Shown in pieces: positions 1-9,477 of a DNA stretch of 64,000 bases. Made by a program: the position numbers and the translations under genes. This stretch comes from Bradyrhizobium sp. CCBAU 53351. Its GTDB lineage: Bacteria; Pseudomonadota; Alphaproteobacteria; Rhizobiales; Xanthobacteraceae. Position 1 is the stretch's first letter, and the number at the start of each line of letters is the position of its first letter. The notes beneath the pieces are model-generated. The model worked only from the letters and a program-made list of their open reading frames with translations, was not told the origin of the DNA and ran no database searches. The stretch lies in assembly GCF_015291745.1 (NCBI RefSeq), contig NZ_CP030060.1, positions 62,001 through 126,000 on the forward strand, given 5' to 3'.

Positions 1-63
1 GAAGAACTCAAGCCGCACGGAGAACTCCGCGGCCAAGCACCACGTCAGCAAAGGGGAAACGTT

Positions 64-1155
64 ATGATTGTGGCAAGGATTGTTCGTCGCGCATTTCTCG
101 CAGGCGTCGCGGGGATCGCCCTTACAAGTGTAGCGTTCGCAGACGGGCCCACTCCGATTCGAGTTAAGTCGGACGCGCACGCCGAGGTACCGCAAAAGTT
201 TAAGAATCACGCGGTTAAGATCGCGGTTGTCCGCCAGCTCAACACTGGCGACGTGTATCAGGAGTGGATTGCCGGCGTTGAGGCTGAAGCGAAGAAGCTC
301 GGCGTCAAGCTGACGGTCTACAACGCCGACGGCGACAATGCGAAGCAGGCGCTGATGCTGCAGCAGGCCGTAGCCACTCAGCCGGATGCCATCGTCATTG
401 GTTGGGGATTTGGTGATAGTCTGCGCGACGGCATCAAGGCGGCCGCTGACGCCAATATTCCTGTCGTGACCTACTACGTTTCGGTCGAGCCGTCGGACAA
501 GGTCATCACCGTTGATCAGGGCGACAAGCTGATGATGACCGGCATCCTTGGTGCTCTGAAGGCCCATATCGGCGGCGACGGTGCAAAGGCTGACGTCATC
601 TATGTCTATGTGCCAGGCTATCAGGCGCTCGATCTGCGCAACGAAGTCTGGAAGGAATTCTTGAGGGCCAACCCTGGCGTCAATACGGTAGCGACGATCG
701 GCGTCGTCAACGCCAACACTGCCGCCCAGACGGCCGATCAGGCCAAGGCAGCGCTGACTGCCCATCCAAACGTCAAGGCGATTGTCGCGCCGTATGATGA
801 GTTCACCAAAGGCGCATCGCTAGCGATCAGCGAACTCGGTCTGGCGGACAAGGTTAAGACCTATGGCATGGACATCTCAACTGCCGACATCGCGGTAATG
901 ACGAAGCCACACAGTCCTTGGGTGGTCACGGCTACCACCAACCAGTCCAATGTCGGCTCGGTCGTACTGCGGGTGGCCGCGGCCAGGATTGCCGGCGACC
1001 TCATCGGCAACACGCTGAGCGTGCCGCCGCTGGTTATCACTCAGGAAGAGCTGCGCACGAACAAAGTCGAGAACATCGAACAGCTTGGTGCGGTCTTTCC
1101 GGATCTGAAGACGCCGGACGTGGCGAAGGCCCCTTGGATGGATAAGATGAAATGA
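64..1155 (+). CDS. Sugar ABC transporter periplasmic binding protein (ribose type)
   Basis: Soluble receptor that should capture a sugar or polyol in the periplasm and deliver it to the ATPase and permease encoded directly downstream. The 363-residue product starts with a signal peptide: basic MIVARIVRR, a hydrophobic stretch, and an AFA-D cleavage site near residue 26. The mature part has the type 1 periplasmic-binding fold pattern seen in RbsB-like proteins: KIAVVRQLNTGDVYQEWIAG opens lobe one, and the sugar-contact segments DAIVIG, VVTYYVS and VDQGD follow. Length is normal for the family. AAGGGGAAA lies just before the ATG. The ligand cannot be read from the sequence. The gene is the first of a three-gene overlapping operon. 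Confidence 0.9.
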   Translation: MIVARIVRRAFLAGVAGIALTSVAFADGPTPIRVKSDAHAEVPQKFKNHAVKIAVVRQLNTGDVYQEWIAGVEAEAKKLGVKLTVYNADGDNAKQALMLQQAVATQPDAIVIGWGFGDSLRDGIKAAADANIPVVTYYVSVEPSDKVITVDQGDKLMMTGILGALKAHIGGDGAKADVIYVYVPGYQALDLRNEVWKEFLRANPGVNTVATIGVVNANTAAQTADQAKAALTAHPNVKAIVAPYDEFTKGASLAISELGLADKVKTYGMDISTADIAVMTKPHSPWVVTATTNQSNVGSVVLRVAAARIAGDLIGNTLSVPPLVITQEELRTNKVENIEQLGAVFPDLKTPDVAKAPWMDKMK

Positions 1156-1193
1156 ATCGGTCCACGCAGGAAAGCCTCGCTGGAGGTTGCCCT

Positions 1194-2732
1194 ATGTCCG
1201 AGCGAACGAGAGCCCTCGTCGAGTTCCGCAACATCACCAAGCGCTTCGGTGCCACGCAAGCGCTAAAGGGTGTGAGCTTCTCGATTATGCCGGGCGAGAC
1301 GCTGGGTCTGCTCGGTGCCAACGGCGCCGGCAAGTCCACGCTCATCAAAGTGCTCTCCGGCAATTTCCTGCGCACGTCCGGCGAAATCCTGATCGAGGGC
1401 GAGCGGACCGAAATCCGCTCGCCGACCGAAGCGCGTGACTGCGGCATCGCGACCGTTCACCAGAACATCGACGATGCCGTGGTGTTCGGCATGACAGTGG
1501 CAGAAAATTTGCTGCTCGACGATCTCTCGACCGCCGACTCGCCCTTCTTTCTCAACCGCCGCAGCGTCATGGACCGCGCGCAGCAGGTGCAGCAGAAGTT
1601 GGGCCTCAAGCTACCGCTGGAAGCTCCGGTGGAGGAACTGTCAGCGAGCGGTCGGCAGGAGGTGGCGATCGCGCGCGCCCTAGTGAAGAACCCTAAGCTG
1701 TTGATCCTCGACGAGCCGACTTCGACGCTGTCGGCGCGTGAAGCGGAAAAATTGTTCGAGGCGGTGGCGGACCTCAAGCGGCGCGGTATCGCGGTGCTTT
1801 ACGTCTCGCACCGCATGAGCGAGAGCCAGCAACTATGCAACCGCGCAGTCGTTTTGCGCAATGGTCAGATCGTTTCCGAGCACCAGTCACCGCTCGATAC
1901 GAATGCGATAGCGACATCAATTCTCGGCGATCTGATCTTGTCGGCGAAACATGTCATCCGCCGCTCGGACCAGGTGCCGGTGTTTGTCGGACGCGGCTTG
2001 CGTGTGCGGCCCGATGCGGTGCCCGTCGACCTGACGTTCCGCAAGGGCGAGGTGATCGGTATCACCGGGCTCGTTGGCGCCGGGAAGACCGAGCTTCTGG
2101 AACAGATTTACGGTGCTATGCCGCTGGTTTCGGGCAAGATGCTGCTCAACGATCGGCCCTTCAAGCCGCGCGACGCAGCCGATGCGCTGACGAGGGGCGT
2201 GGCGATGGTGCCGGAGGAGCGCGCGAAGCAATCGATCTTCCCTGGCGAGGGCCTGGCGAAGCATTGCTCGATCGGCGCAATGGGATTCTTCAGCCGCTAT
2301 GGCTTCATCGACCTACATAAAGAAGTGGCATTCACCCAGGATATCATCCGTGACTACAACGTCAAGTGTCCCGGCTGGGATGCCCCCATCGAGGCGCTGT
2401 CGGGAGGCAATCAGCAGAAGCTGTTAGTCGGCCGCTGGCTCAAGCACGGCTGGTCACTTCTAATTCTTGACGAACCGTTCCGGGGAATCGACATCGGAGC
2501 GCGCGGCATCATCTCGGACGCGCTGCGGGCTTTCTCGGAGTACAACTCGGTCGTAGTCTCGTCGTCGGACCCTGAGGAAGTGGTGGAGGTCGCCGACCGC
2601 GTACTCATTATGGTCGAAGGAGCGATCGCGGGCGAAGTTATGGCGGATGCGCTCAGCTCCGAAGAGCTTTCTGAAATCATGAGCCGGACCGGTGCAGCTC
2701 GGCAAGGCGTAAGTGGGGGCACCCTTCAATGA
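1194..2732 (+). CDS. Sugar ABC transporter ATPase, tandem-domain RbsA/MglA type
   Basis: Energises uptake of the sugar bound by the preceding protein. Two nucleotide-binding domains are fused. The first has Walker A GANGAGKST near residue 38 and a weak signature LSASGRQEV; the second has a divergent P-loop GLVGAGKTE and a good signature LSGGNQQK. This asymmetry is usual for RbsA-type proteins. An ATG at 1152 overlaps the upstream stop, but the ATG at 1194 has GGAGG seven bases ahead and gives the normal N-terminus MSERTRALVEF, so 1194 is preferred. The 3' end overlaps the permease start by four bases, so the two are translationally coupled. Confidence 0.92.
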   Translation: MSERTRALVEFRNITKRFGATQALKGVSFSIMPGETLGLLGANGAGKSTLIKVLSGNFLRTSGEILIEGERTEIRSPTEARDCGIATVHQNIDDAVVFGMTVAENLLLDDLSTADSPFFLNRRSVMDRAQQVQQKLGLKLPLEAPVEELSASGRQEVAIARALVKNPKLLILDEPTSTLSAREAEKLFEAVADLKRRGIAVLYVSHRMSESQQLCNRAVVLRNGQIVSEHQSPLDTNAIATSILGDLILSAKHVIRRSDQVPVFVGRGLRVRPDAVPVDLTFRKGEVIGITGLVGAGKTELLEQIYGAMPLVSGKMLLNDRPFKPRDAADALTRGVAMVPEERAKQSIFPGEGLAKHCSIGAMGFFSRYGFIDLHKEVAFTQDIIRDYNVKCPGWDAPIEALSGGNQQKLLVGRWLKHGWSLLILDEPFRGIDIGARGIISDALRAFSEYNSVVVSSSDPEEVVEVADRVLIMVEGAIAGEVMADALSSEELSEIMSRTGAARQGVSGGTLQ

Positions 2733-3763
2733 CAATCCAAAACTCGCTCGCGCAGCCGGCCGAGCCTGGATCCACCCGCGGCAGCGCGGAAAAGCTGAAA
2801 GTCTTCATCTACCGCTACGGGCTTTTGGCCGTTCTGGTGCTGATGATTCTGTTCTTCTCCTGGCAGCAGCCGTTCTTCCGCACGTTCGCCAATGCAATGT
2901 TTATCCTGCAAGCGGCCTCGGTGGTCGCGGTGATCGGGCTTGGCGCCACGGTTTCGATGACGGTCGGCGGATTCGACCTGTCCGTAGGAGCGTCGATGTC
3001 GCTTGCGGTGATGGCAGCAACCGCGGCGATGGTGATCGGCGACCTCGGTGGCGCCCCAGCGATTCTGATCGCCGTGGCGGCGGGCGTCGCGGTCGGCCTA
3101 TTCAACACTTTTCTCATTGTCTACGCCCGCATCCCCGATCTGGTGGCAACGCTCTCCGGCTTGTTCCTCATCAACGGGTTGACCTTGCTCGGCGTCTCGG
3201 GCCAGTCGATCGCGGAGGGTATGTCGTTCAACGGCAATGTCGCTCCGGGCAAGTTCTCGCCGCTATTCGGCTGGCTAGGTGGTGGGCGGCTGTTCGGTAT
3301 CCCAGCGTCAGTCGTGGTCGCAGGTCTGATATTCATCGTCGTCATTGTGCTGCTCAATTACACGCGGTGGGGGCGGGCCTTCTACGCCGTTGGGGGCAAT
3401 CCGATCGCAGCCGCGGCGGCCGGCATCCGCGTGGCGCGTTATCGCATGGCGGCATACCTGATCTCCGGCGCGTTGGCAGCAATCGCCGGAGTCATGTTAG
3501 CGGCCCGCTCCAACCGGGGCGACGTCAATGTGGGCGACGCGTACTTGCTGCAGGCCGTGTCCGCCGCGCTCGTGGGATATGCCGTGCTTGGCGCCAACAA
3601 AGCGAATGCCGTCGGTACGCTGGTTGGCGCGGTCTTCGTCGCCACACTAATCAACGGACTGACAATGTTCAATTTCCCGTACTACGCGCAAAGCTTCGTT
3701 CAGGGAGTGCTGCTCGTGGTCGCGTTGCTGATGAGTTACACGCTTGGCCCACGCCGCCGTTGA
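2729..3763 (+). CDS. Sugar ABC transporter permease (RbsC family)
   Basis: Inner-membrane channel subunit of the ribose-type transporter. The 344 residues are mostly hydrophobic, with about ten predicted membrane segments and the conserved BPD_transp_2 features GATVSMTVGGFDLSVGA and GRAFYAVGGNPIAAAAAGI. The start ATG sits in an ATGA overlap with the ATPase stop. With the two upstream genes it forms a complete importer; no kinase or enzyme follows, because the operon is succeeded by a degraded chemoreceptor fragment. Family assignment is secure, substrate unknown. Confidence 0.92.
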   Translation: MTIQNSLAQPAEPGSTRGSAEKLKVFIYRYGLLAVLVLMILFFSWQQPFFRTFANAMFILQAASVVAVIGLGATVSMTVGGFDLSVGASMSLAVMAATAAMVIGDLGGAPAILIAVAAGVAVGLFNTFLIVYARIPDLVATLSGLFLINGLTLLGVSGQSIAEGMSFNGNVAPGKFSPLFGWLGGGRLFGIPASVVVAGLIFIVVIVLLNYTRWGRAFYAVGGNPIAAAAAGIRVARYRMAAYLISGALAAIAGVMLAARSNRGDVNVGDAYLLQAVSAALVGYAVLGANKANAVGTLVGAVFVATLINGLTMFNFPYYAQSFVQGVLLVVALLMSYTLGPRRR

Positions 3764-3782
3764 ACTTAGTTCTTGGTCGGCG

Positions 3783-4018
3783 ATCTTGTGCGCGGTTGAC
3801 GAACAAGGAGCTGTTACGCAAGAGATCTCCTCCAATATCCAGGAGGCACACACGGGGCCCGCCGAGTGGCTTCGAGCATAGCCGACGTGAAGCGCCGCGC
3901 AACGGAGACCGGCTCGGCTTCGAGTTAACTGCTCACCTACGCGCAGATGCTGTCCAACGACAGCGCGCGGCTGAAGACAGAGGTCCGGAGATTCCTGATG
4001 ACGGTTCTTGCAGCTTAA
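3783..4018 (+). pseudogene. Remnant of methyl-accepting chemotaxis protein C-terminus
   Basis: Reading across frames gives AVDEQGAVTQEISSNIQEAH, then after a one-base slip VASSIADVKRRATETGSASS, then after another disruption AQMLSNDSARLKTEVRRF before a TAA at 4016-4018. This is the usual end of an alphaproteobacterial methyl-accepting chemoreceptor (signalling hairpin tip through to the last helix). Only about 75 codons survive and the frame breaks at least twice, so it is a dead fragment. Its position behind a sugar transporter suggests a former sugar chemoreceptor gene, but that is inference. Confidence 0.75.
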
Positions 4019-4488
4019 AGCCGTCTCGGCGCATTCGGAGGAACGGTACGGAAGACGGAAAACCGTGTGAAGTACTGCAGTGGAGGATTGAAACCTTTGC
4101 CCTATCGCGCACTCGAGAACGGTCATTGTGAACCTCGCTAACCGGCGCGTGCACAAGAGATTTCGGAGCCGCCACATCCCAGGACAATCGACTGTCGTTT
4201 GACTGCCGAAGCTACGAGGCGTCAGCGTCATAAGTTTGCTAATTGATCCTTGAGGATGACTGCTGCCAGTCCAGCAAATTGGTAGACAACGTGGCTTGAG
4301 TACGCCTGACGCGATCCGCGGATCACTTTCTGAACTACCGATTGTTCGACGTTACCCAATCTTACCCAAAGAGAGTTCGGAAAACCGCTTACGACGGAAC
4401 AGCGGGCGCTAGCCTTGCCGACACTGCGGCCTCTCGAAGAGGAGGGGGCACGAGGTTTACGGGCCAAAGAGCTCACCGGAGGGGAATC
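4019..4488. other. Intergenic region before the second sugar operon
   Basis: No gene is recognised here. It holds the paired TTACCCA boxes at 4352-4368, described separately, and a purine-rich ribosome-binding stretch GGAGGGG at 4478-4484 ahead of the ATG at 4489. CTTACGAC about 20 bases after the second box could serve as a poor -10 element. Confidence 0.5.
4352..4368 (+). promoter_or_regulatory. Paired TTACCCA boxes (site A)
   Basis: TTACCCA occurs at 4352-4358 and again at 4362-4368, start-to-start spacing 10 bp, so both copies face the same side of the helix. The same arrangement occurs at 13830, 43624 and 56578 and in degenerate form at 21139. Here it lies about 120 bp upstream of the sugar-binding-protein gene at 4489. 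It is a candidate activator site; the protein that reads it is not known. Confidence 0.6.
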
Positions 4489-5877
4489 ATGCCAAGGAAG
4501 TACGCTGCTTGTCCGGACCGTTCAGCAAATTTTGCTAGGAAAGCTACCCTTATCTGCTCCACGCTTTTGGCCGGAACGGCCATGGCGCTTACCCACGCCA
4601 AGGCAGACGACATCAATTGGCGCCAGTTCGAAGGCGAGTCGATCGTCTGGGCCTCCGATATTCATCCATATGCCGATGCGGTTGCAGCCCAGCTGCCGGA
4701 ATTCGAGAAGCTTACCGGCATCAAGGTGACGCCGGAGCTTTATCCGGACGATGCGTATTGGAATAAGTTGACGATCCAGCTCAGCACCAAATCACCAAGC
4801 TGGGACGTTGTCGGTACGGGCATTCAACCGGCTTGGGATCTTGCGCCCGGTCAATTGCTTGAGCCCCTCGACCGCTATCTGAACGATCCGAAACTTACGG
4901 CGGCCGGCTACGATTACAAGGATTTCTTCCCAGCACTACGAGATGCGCTGACTTGGAAGGTCAAGGAAGGCCAGATCGAGCCGGGAAGCGGGCAGGTGTG
5001 GGCCATTCCGCATGGCTTCGAGAATATCCAACTGTTCTAACGGAAGGACATCCTCGACAAGTATGGCATCAAGGTCCCTACGACCCCGCCGGAGATGTCC
5101 GCGGCATGCGAAAAGCTGAAGGCTGCCGATCCGACGATTACGCCCCTTGGCGTCCGCGGTGTGCGGTTCTGGAGCAGCATCCACACGGCCGCAATCTCGA
5201 TCGCCAGGTCCTACGGGGTGCACGATTTCACCGTCAAGGACGGTAAGCTCGACACCGGCCTCGACTCACCCGAGTCGATCGCTTTCCACAAGGACTATGT
5301 GGACATGATCAAGAAGTGCGCGGCGCCCTCCTTTGCTAACGACAATTGGTACCAGGTGGTCGAAGGCATCAATTCCGGCCGCACAGCCATGGCGATCGAT
5401 TCCAACATGTTTGGCTTTTGGAACGACGTTGCCGGCAAGCCAGCCTCAGGCAAAATAGCATTTGCGCCGCCCTTGCGTGCTCCGAATGCCAAAAACTTCG
5501 AATCCAACATCTGGATCTGGTCTTTGGCGATGAATGCGGCATCGCAAAAGAAGGGAGCTGCGTGGCTCTTCATCCAATGGGCGACTTCGAAGCAAGTGAA
5601 GCTCAACGGTGCCGTGGCCGGCAAGCTCGTCAACTCTCCGCGCACCTCGACCTGGACTGACAAGGCATGGCTCGAATACGCGGCAAAGCCTGAATTCAAC
5701 AACTTTGTCGACACGTTCAAGAGCGTGCAGGACCGGGCAAAGCTGGCCTTTACAGCTCGCGTCGGCTTTGCCGAAGCAATGAATGCCTGGGCCGTTGCCA
5801 TGCAGAAAATGGTCAACGGAGCTGACGTGAAGGCGACATTGACAGACCTCGCGGCCGAAATCCGATCGACCATGTGA
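4489..5877 (+). pseudogene. Sugar ABC transporter binding protein (family 1 type) broken by an in-frame TAA
   Basis: The frame would encode about 460 residues of a MalE/UgpB-like extracellular solute-binding protein: signal peptide with cleavage after THAKA, then FEGESIVWASDIHPYADAV and EKLTGIKVTPELYPDD. At 5038-5040 the codon after HGFENIQLF is TAA. The same frame then continues without further damage (RKDILDKYGIKVPTTPPEM and on to ITERL-like end LAAEIRSTM). A single change from TAC or TAT (Tyr) explains it. Without a binding protein the downstream permeases would probably be idle. A sequencing error or suppression cannot be excluded from one sequence. GGAGGGG precedes the ATG. Confidence 0.85.
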
Positions 5878-5886
5878 AGTGCCGAG

Positions 5887-5915
5887 GGGGCGGCGGCGAC
5901 CCGCTGCCCCTTCTT
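5887..5915 (+). terminator. Intercistronic hairpin after the binding-protein gene
   Basis: GGGGCGGCGG at 5887-5896 pairs with CCGCTGCCCC at 5901-5910 (one mismatch) around a CGAC loop, followed by TTCTT. Hairpins placed after the binding-protein gene of ABC operons commonly act as partial terminators or mRNA stabilisers so that the receptor outnumbers the permeases. That role is inferred from position. Confidence 0.55.
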
Positions 5916-5935
5916 GCAATTAGAGATGTAGTCAT

Positions 5936-6898
5936 ATGGAACTTCGAGGATACGACGCAATCGTGACGCTGCAGTCTTCGGCCAGCCAACTTGCCTCCTC
6001 ACAGGATCGGCGGATCAAGAGCGCTGAGGAGCCGCGTCTTGACTGGTGGAGCATTGCAGCAATTGCGCCAGCCATCGTCATACTTGTAGGATTTCTGCTT
6101 CTGTTCTTCTACGGCGTCTATCAGTCGTTGACTGACCTCAGGTTCGGTCGCCCCTTGGTCCACTTCATCGGCCTCAACAATTACGCGGCGCTGATTAAGA
6201 CAGAGGATTTCTGGAATAGCATTCGCGCGACGCTGGTCTACTCTGGATCCGCCGTCCTTGCCGAGGCAGCCTTCGGTCTCGCGCTTGCCAAGCTGTTCGC
6301 GACCGAAGTCTTCCTGGCCCGCGTGATGCGGCCGGTCATTCTCCTGCCCCTCGTCCTACCCCCGATGAGCGTAGCGCTCATGTGGACGACCATGATGGAC
6401 CCACAAAACGGGATCATGAATTATCTGTTGTCGCTTGTCGGGATCGGCCGATTTGCCTGGATCTCAGATCCCGTGACCGCAATGTTCTCCCTGGTCCTGA
6501 TCGACGTATGGACCTACACGCCCTTCTTCGCACTCATCATCTTCGCCGGCCTTCAGGGCATCAATGAAGAGGTGAGAGAAGCCGCGCGCGTTAACGGTGC
6601 GAAGGGCTTGGCGACCTTTCTGCACATCGAGCAGCCTCTGATTGCTCCCTACATTCTGATCGCGGCGGTGTTTCGGCTGATCGAGTCTCTCAACCAGTTC
6701 GACATCATCTTCGGGACAACCCAAGGCGGGCCCGGCAACAGCACTTCGGTTCTTTCGGTACGTGCCTACATCACCGCGTTCCAGAATCTCGCTTTTGGGC
6801 GTGGCGCCGCACTGATGGTGGTCAATTGGCTGATCGTGCTAGTCGGGACGTTCGCCATGGTCAAGCTCTGGCGCTTTGTTCGCCAGCGCGTCAGCTGA
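5936..6898 (+). CDS. Sugar ABC transporter permease (MalF/UgpA type)
   Basis: One of two inner-membrane subunits of the second sugar importer. The 320-residue protein has a polar N-terminal leader, then six predicted membrane segments starting at IAAIAPAIVILVGFLLLFF. The cytoplasmic EAA loop that docks to the ATPase is clear: EEVREAARVNGAKGLATFLH near residue 215. The reading frame is intact although its binding-protein gene is broken. The partner permease begins 11 bases downstream, and the cognate ATPase is probably the gene at 10296. Confidence 0.9.
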   Translation: MELRGYDAIVTLQSSASQLASSQDRRIKSAEEPRLDWWSIAAIAPAIVILVGFLLLFFYGVYQSLTDLRFGRPLVHFIGLNNYAALIKTEDFWNSIRATLVYSGSAVLAEAAFGLALAKLFATEVFLARVMRPVILLPLVLPPMSVALMWTTMMDPQNGIMNYLLSLVGIGRFAWISDPVTAMFSLVLIDVWTYTPFFALIIFAGLQGINEEVREAARVNGAKGLATFLHIEQPLIAPYILIAAVFRLIESLNQFDIIFGTTQGGPGNSTSVLSVRAYITAFQNLAFGRGAALMVVNWLIVLVGTFAMVKLWRFVRQRVS

Positions 6899-6909
6899 AG
6901 AGGCCGCGC

Positions 6910-7770
6910 ATGCGCGTCAATCGTTCGACTCCCGCCAATCTGATCCTCAACCTGCTCGTGGGCGTTTGCGCATTTATCCTAGCTTTTCCGCTTATCTGGA
7001 TATTGATGATGTCGCTGAAGCAGCAGGCCGAAGTCATGACCTGGCCACCGACCTTTCTGTTCTCGCCGACCCTGGAGAATTTTCGCGTGCTGTTTGATGT
7101 CGCCCAGGCGGGGGCGACCAGCTATGGCACCATCAAAGTCGATTTCTTGACGCCGATCACCAACAGCGTCGTCATAGCGCTGGGCTCGGTCATCGTGTCT
7201 CTGCTCGTGGGCGTGCCGGCCGGCTACGTGCTGGCGCGGCGCGACATACCTCTCAAAGAGGACATTGCGTTCTTCATTCTTGGATTCCGCTTTGCCCCGG
7301 TTCTCCTGGTCGTCATCCCGCTCTTCAGCGTATTCCAGACCATCGGGCTATATGACACCTATCTCGGCATGATCTGGGTCTACCAGGTGGTCACACTGCC
7401 GATGATCGTCTGGCTGAGCCGCTCCTACATCGAGGACATCCCCAAGGACATCGAGGAGGCGGCTGCCATGGACGGCGCCAAACCCGTTCGCGTCGTGCTG
7501 CACATCGTGCTGCCACTGTTGAAGCCAGGACTGATCGGAGCCTCATTGCTCATCTTCCTGCTCGCCTGGCACAATTTTGCCCTCGGTCTAATGCTGAGCT
7601 CGACCAAGGCGCCGGTGACGGTCGCTCTGCTCAAGCTTCTCAATCCGGGCGTGCAGTTCTATCCCGTCATGGCGGCCGGGCTCGTCGTGACGATGATCAT
7701 TCCCGTCATCCTGATCGTCATTGGCCAGCGTCACCTCGAACGCGGCCTCACCTTCGGTGCCGTAAAATGA
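6910..7770 (+). CDS. Sugar ABC transporter permease (MalG/UgpE type)
   Basis: Second membrane subunit of the importer, 286 residues with six predicted membrane spans. The EAA motif reads DIEEAAAMDGAKPVRVVLHI around residue 185. The ATG at 6910 gives the standard MalG-like N-terminus (MRVNRSTPANLILNLLVG); an upstream start inside the preceding permease gene is possible in this frame but would add an unusual extension. The stop overlaps the kinase start (ATGA), which argues for one transcript. Confidence 0.9.
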   Translation: MRVNRSTPANLILNLLVGVCAFILAFPLIWILMMSLKQQAEVMTWPPTFLFSPTLENFRVLFDVAQAGATSYGTIKVDFLTPITNSVVIALGSVIVSLLVGVPAGYVLARRDIPLKEDIAFFILGFRFAPVLLVVIPLFSVFQTIGLYDTYLGMIWVYQVVTLPMIVWLSRSYIEDIPKDIEEAAAMDGAKPVRVVLHIVLPLLKPGLIGASLLIFLLAWHNFALGLMLSSTKAPVTVALLKLLNPGVQFYPVMAAGLVVTMIIPVILIVIGQRHLERGLTFGAVK

Positions 7771-8708
7771 ACACCCGGCCATTGATGTTCTTCGGAACGA
7801 CGAATCTCGATCTCTGCTTCAACGTCGAGCGACTGCCGACTCCAGGTGAAAGCCTGATGGGCGGCTTGACCCGTTACCCCGGAGGCAAGGGCGCCAATCA
7901 GGCCGTTGCTGCCGCCCGGCTTGGCCTCAAGCCACATTTCTACACGCGTCTCGGCGATGACGATGCCGGCCACTGGCTGTTGCAGTCCCTGATGCAGGCC
8001 GGCGTTCGCGCAGATGCCATTCAGATCTCTGCGGGCGAGGTCTCCGGTTCAGCCCTGGTCATGGTCGGCGACGACGGCTCGAACATGATCGTCATAGACC
8101 CTGGCACGAATTTGAACGTGACACCCGAGATGATCGAGCGCGCGGCCGAGTTCATCGCGCGCGATGCAATCGTTGTTGCGGAAATGGGGATGCCGATCTC
8201 GGCCCTTAATCGGCTCTTCGAGATGAAGGCGGACAAGGGTTTTGAACTCATCTTCAAGCCGGCGCCGGTCAGGCCCGGGCTTTCACCGGCCGCGTGGGCA
8301 AGCGTTGACTTCGTCACGCCGAACCAGACGGAAGCCTTTGAGCTCACAGGGATCGAAGTCCTCGACTTCCACACAGCCGCGGGCGCGGCCTTAAAGCTTC
8401 TCGATCTCGGTCCAGCTGCCGCCCTAATCACCTTGGGCGCGCAGGGCGCTTACTATGCCGACAAGAAGCAATCTTTTTCTCTGCGCGCCTTCCCGGTGAA
8501 GGTCGTGGATACCACGGCCGCAGGGGATGCTTTCAATGGCGCCTTCGCCGCTTCATTGGCTGAGAGCCTGCCCTTGAGGGAAGCCGTACGAAGGGCGCTC
8601 GCGGTGGCAGCCCTGTGCGTGACGCGCCGCGGTGCTCAAAGCTCGATGCCGAGCCGCGAGGCGGTTGGCGAATTTCTGCAATCACAAACGATCCTGGAGT
8701 TGGAATGA
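7767..8708 (+). CDS. PfkB-family carbohydrate kinase (ribokinase-like)
   Basis: Likely phosphorylates the imported sugar at the expense of ATP. The 313-residue protein has both PfkB signatures: GGKGANQAVAAARLG near residue 33, and DTTAAGDAFNGAFAAS near residue 250, which contains the catalytic Asp and the anion hole. Its position between transporter permeases and the dehydrogenase and phosphatase genes fits a sugar-catabolic operon. Substrate cannot be deduced; ribokinase, fructokinase and deoxygluconate kinase all share this pattern. It overlaps both neighbours by four bases and appears intact. Confidence 0.88.
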   Translation: MNTRPLMFFGTTNLDLCFNVERLPTPGESLMGGLTRYPGGKGANQAVAAARLGLKPHFYTRLGDDDAGHWLLQSLMQAGVRADAIQISAGEVSGSALVMVGDDGSNMIVIDPGTNLNVTPEMIERAAEFIARDAIVVAEMGMPISALNRLFEMKADKGFELIFKPAPVRPGLSPAAWASVDFVTPNQTEAFELTGIEVLDFHTAAGAALKLLDLGPAAALITLGAQGAYYADKKQSFSLRAFPVKVVDTTAAGDAFNGAFAASLAESLPLREAVRRALAVAALCVTRRGAQSSMPSREAVGEFLQSQTILELE

Positions 8709-9477
8709 CTGAACAGTTCTCAGTTTCGGATAGAACGGTGCTCGTAACCGGAGCCGGTGGAGGCATCGGGTCGGCCATTGTTTCAATGCATTCCGGGCGG
8801 GAGGGGCGAATGTCCTTGCCACCGATGCTAATCTCGCAAACCTCAGGGAGACCTTGGCTGGCCTGCCCCATGGCAACGGCGTACTGCCAATGGCGATGGA
8901 TGTCGCGCGGGAGGACGATGTCGCAAGGGTGCTAGATGAGATTGCCAGACGTTTCGGCCGGCTCGATGTGCTGGTGAATAACGCCGGCATCAAGTCTGCC
9001 GAGCCGCTCCTGAACGGCAATTCGGAAAAGATCGAGCGCACGATCCAGATCAACTCAGTCGCTGTCCTGCGCTCCTCCAAACTGGTGGTCGACCGGTTCA
9101 TGAAGGCGAAAGGTGGCCGTATCGTCAACGTCGGCTCCTCGCTGTCCTCGCAAGGTGCAGTCTTCAACTATCAGGCTGGCGGCGCCGACTACTGCTTGTC
9201 CAAGGCGATCGTCCACGATCTCACCAAGCTGCTCGCCTACGAATGCGCGCCGCTCAAGATCAATGTCAACGCAATCGCCCCTGGCATTATCGACACGCCC
9301 ATGCACGGGCGTCCCCGGGAGGAGACCGAAGCCCGCCATAGTGGCCGGATCCCGCTGGGACGCGTGGGTCTACCGGAGAATATCGCGGGTCTTGCTGTCT
9401 TTCTCGCAAGCCCCGCGGCCTCATATATGACCGGGCAGATTCTTCACGTGAACGGCGGGATGCTGATGAATGGCTAA
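8705..9477 (+). pseudogene. Short-chain dehydrogenase/reductase with a frameshift near its start
   Basis: The N-terminus MTEQFSVSDRTVLVTGAGGG includes the Rossmann TGxxxGIG motif in the frame of the ATG at 8705. The rest of the enzyme continues in another frame from about 8788 (AFRAGGANVLATDANLANLR), including NNAG, the catalytic YCLSK and a normal C-terminus VNGGMLMNG. Comparison with the usual GIGxAIxxAF spacing suggests two extra bases around 8780-8790. An internal restart at 8854 would lack the cofactor fold. Probably an NAD(P)-dependent sugar or polyol dehydrogenase before damage. Confidence 0.8.

Noticed and set aside
2713-4131. Long rightward open frame overlapping the RbsC-type permease
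   Set aside because: It is arginine-rich and lacks any family pattern; the permease in the other frame has clear motifs and the right start overlap.
5038-5040. In-frame TAA as programmed recoding
   Set aside because: TAA is not used for selenocysteine or pyrrolysine and no stimulatory structure is apparent; a nonsense mutation is simpler.
8854-9477. Independent dehydrogenase gene starting at 8854
   Set aside because: It would lack the nucleotide-binding TGxxxGIG segment, which is present just upstream in another frame, so a frameshift is the better explanation.
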